Shown here piece after piece: positions 6,463 through 7,292 of a stretch of DNA of 7,292 bases; positions within the stretch are counted from its first letter, which is position 1, and the number at the start of each line of letters is the position of its first letter. The position numbers were made by a program, and so were the translations under genes. The notes beneath the pieces are model-generated. The model did no database searches and was not told the DNA's origin. It saw only the letters and a list, made by a program, of their open reading frames with translations. The stretch comes from Bacillota bacterium (GTDB lineage: Bacteria > Bacillota > Clostridia > Christensenellales > SZUA-584), in assembly GCA_023436525.1 (NCBI GenBank), contig JAEZIW010000214.1, positions 1 to 7,292 of the forward strand, given 5' to 3'.

Positions 6463-6491
6463 TTGATAAAACAGAAGCGTATCGGTATGAT
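6463..6491 (+). promoter_or_regulatory. Predicted sigma-A-type promoter of the LacI-family regulator gene
   Basis: A -35 TTGATA (6463-6468) and a -10 TATGAT (6486-6491) are separated by exactly 17 bases; each hexamer matches the consensus at five of six positions. Transcription would start near 6498, giving a leader of about 50 bases. A second TATGAT follows at 6492-6497. The predicted start coincides with the left arm of the TTAACA/TGTTAA inverted repeat, consistent with autoregulation. Confidence 0.6.
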
Positions 6492-6498
6492 TATGATA

Positions 6499-6516
6499 TT
6501 AACATTTCATTGTTAA
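6499..6516. promoter_or_regulatory. Candidate operator: inverted repeat TTAACA-N6-TGTTAA at the regulator start site
   Basis: Two perfect six-base arms, TTAACA (6499-6504) and TGTTAA (6511-6516), flank six bases. They lie just downstream of the predicted -10, over the expected transcription start. This is a normal place for an autoregulatory operator. The centre is not the CpG usual in LacI-family operators, so a different regulator or chance remains possible. Confidence 0.4.
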
Positions 6517-6547
6517 ATTGAAACTGTTTGGGTTAGGAGTAACGGAC

Positions 6548-7292
6548 ATGGCAACTATGAAAGATGTTGCGCGGCTGGCAGGCGTATCTCACGGTACGGT
6601 CTCAAATGTGTTGAACGGTTCAAAATCTGTCAGCAGCGATAAAATCAGAAGAGTGGAGCAGGCAGTTGCCAAGCTTGGGTATAAGCAGAATGTGCTTGCG
6701 CGAGATCTCAAAACAAAAAGGACAGGCCGTATTGAAGTTGTGTTACCGGATATATCCAATATGGCATATGCAAAGATATTTGATGAAATCAGCATATACG
6801 CATCGGAAAAGGGTTATATGGCGTACTTAAGGGTTTGTTCGAATATCCCTGACCGTGAAAGCGAAATACTTGAAAGTGCGCTGATGATGGGGTCGGACGG
6901 TGTGATACTTCTCACATGCCAGCCGGGGAATACGGATTTTTTCAATCGCGTTATTGATGGCGGACTCAATATTGTATTCCTGCATAATAAAGTATCCGGA
7001 TATAATACGAACAATGTCGATATGGATGTGCGGCCTGTTGTTATGGCACATATTCAGGATCAAATTTCAGCGGGCAATGAGAAGATCGCCATTATCGCCG
7101 GTCCTCAGGAGTATTCGTTTGAAATGGGGTGTGTGGATGCGTATTTCAATGCGATGCACAAGGCGAAAAAAACAATCGACACAAAATACGTTGAAACGGT
7201 GAATGGCAACAAGGAAAGTGCGATGCGTGCGGCCATTCGGTTGATGGAGCTGGAAAATCCGCCGCAGATTATCTATACGACGAACAGAACAT
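6548..7292 (+). CDS. LacI-family transcriptional regulator, 3' partial
   Basis: This DNA-binding regulator is probably the local repressor of the divergent sugar operon, responding to the imported sugar or a phosphorylated intermediate (inference from position). 248 codons are visible with no stop; family members are about 330-345 residues, so roughly the last quarter lies beyond the right edge. The start at 6548-6550 has AGGAG (6535-6539) eight bases upstream. The helix-turn-helix is MKDVARLAGVSHGTVSNVLN (4-23), and the hinge LGYKQNVLARDLKT follows, with the leucine that usually inserts into the operator minor groove. The effector domain begins TGRIEVVLPDISN and continues with the typical SDGVILLT strand. 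His and Gly in the recognition helix (VSHGTVS) would set operator specificity. Family call firm, effector unknown. Confidence 0.94.
   Translation, partial: MATMKDVARLAGVSHGTVSNVLNGSKSVSSDKIRRVEQAVAKLGYKQNVLARDLKTKRTGRIEVVLPDISNMAYAKIFDEISIYASEKGYMAYLRVCSNIPDRESEILESALMMGSDGVILLTCQPGNTDFFNRVIDGGLNIVFLHNKVSGYNTNNVDMDVRPVVMAHIQDQISAGNEKIAIIAGPQEYSFEMGCVDAYFNAMHKAKKTIDTKYVETVNGNKESAMRAAIRLMELENPPQIIYTTNRT

Larger units (their letters stand above)
6092..6547. other. Divergent intergenic regulatory region, 456 bases
   Basis: I see no convincing gene here. The region is AT-rich, especially 6121-6370. From left to right it holds the operon ribosome binding site and promoter, a cluster of CGCAGT/TGCAGT hexamers (6139-6245), a T/A-rich stretch with a second possible rightward promoter (TTGTCA at 6303-6308, 18-base spacer, TATATT at 6327-6332), a more GC-balanced stretch (6370-6450) with no clear element, an ATGCAAT/ATTGCAT inverted repeat, the preferred regulator promoter and a TTAACA/TGTTAA inverted repeat. 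If the 6303 promoter is used, the regulator would have a leader of about 200 bases. Confidence 0.6.

Overview
The window holds most of a sugar-uptake and catabolism locus from what looks like a low-to-medium GC Gram-positive anaerobe, probably a member of Clostridia. This assignment is an inference. It rests on strong AGGAGG-type ribosome binding sites, a substrate-binding lipoprotein with a Pro/Ser/Glu/Ala-rich linker after the lipobox cysteine, short intergenic gaps and the gene families present. No rRNA, tRNA, CRISPR, insertion sequence or phage gene is visible.

Layout. Six genes on the minus strand form one apparent operon, read right to left. They are a DeoC-family aldolase (5423-6091), an FGGY carbohydrate kinase (3865-5409), a small VOC/glyoxalase-fold protein (3473-3862), a two-domain sugar ABC ATPase (1928-3418), an RbsC-type permease (937-1908), and a substrate-binding lipoprotein (1-880) whose C-terminus runs off the left edge. 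Gaps between them are 13, 2, 54, 19 and 56 bases. A 456-base regulatory region (6092-6547) separates the operon from a divergent LacI-family regulator (6548 to the right edge, 3' truncated). That region has a good promoter candidate for each direction, a cluster of CGCAGT-like hexamers upstream of the operon promoter, and inverted repeats at the regulator promoter.

How the genes fit together (inference). The lipoprotein captures a small sugar or sugar-like ligand, and the permease and ATPase import it unphosphorylated. The FGGY kinase phosphorylates it and the DeoC-like enzyme cleaves the product by a Schiff-base aldolase reaction. The VOC protein, nearly touching the kinase gene, probably isomerises, epimerises or detoxifies an intermediate. 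The LacI protein probably senses the sugar or a phosphorylated intermediate and represses the operon.

The substrate cannot be read from the sequence. The binding protein keeps several ribose-binding-protein contact positions but differs at others. The DeoC homologue keeps the catalytic lysines but differs at phosphate-binding and N-terminal positions, so neither plain ribose nor plain deoxyribose-5-phosphate should be assumed. The kinase + DeoC-fold aldolase + ABC importer + divergent repressor plan resembles that of the Lsr (AI-2) system, but homology at that level is not shown. The most notable non-coding structure is a perfect 22-bp palindrome between the permease and binding-protein genes.
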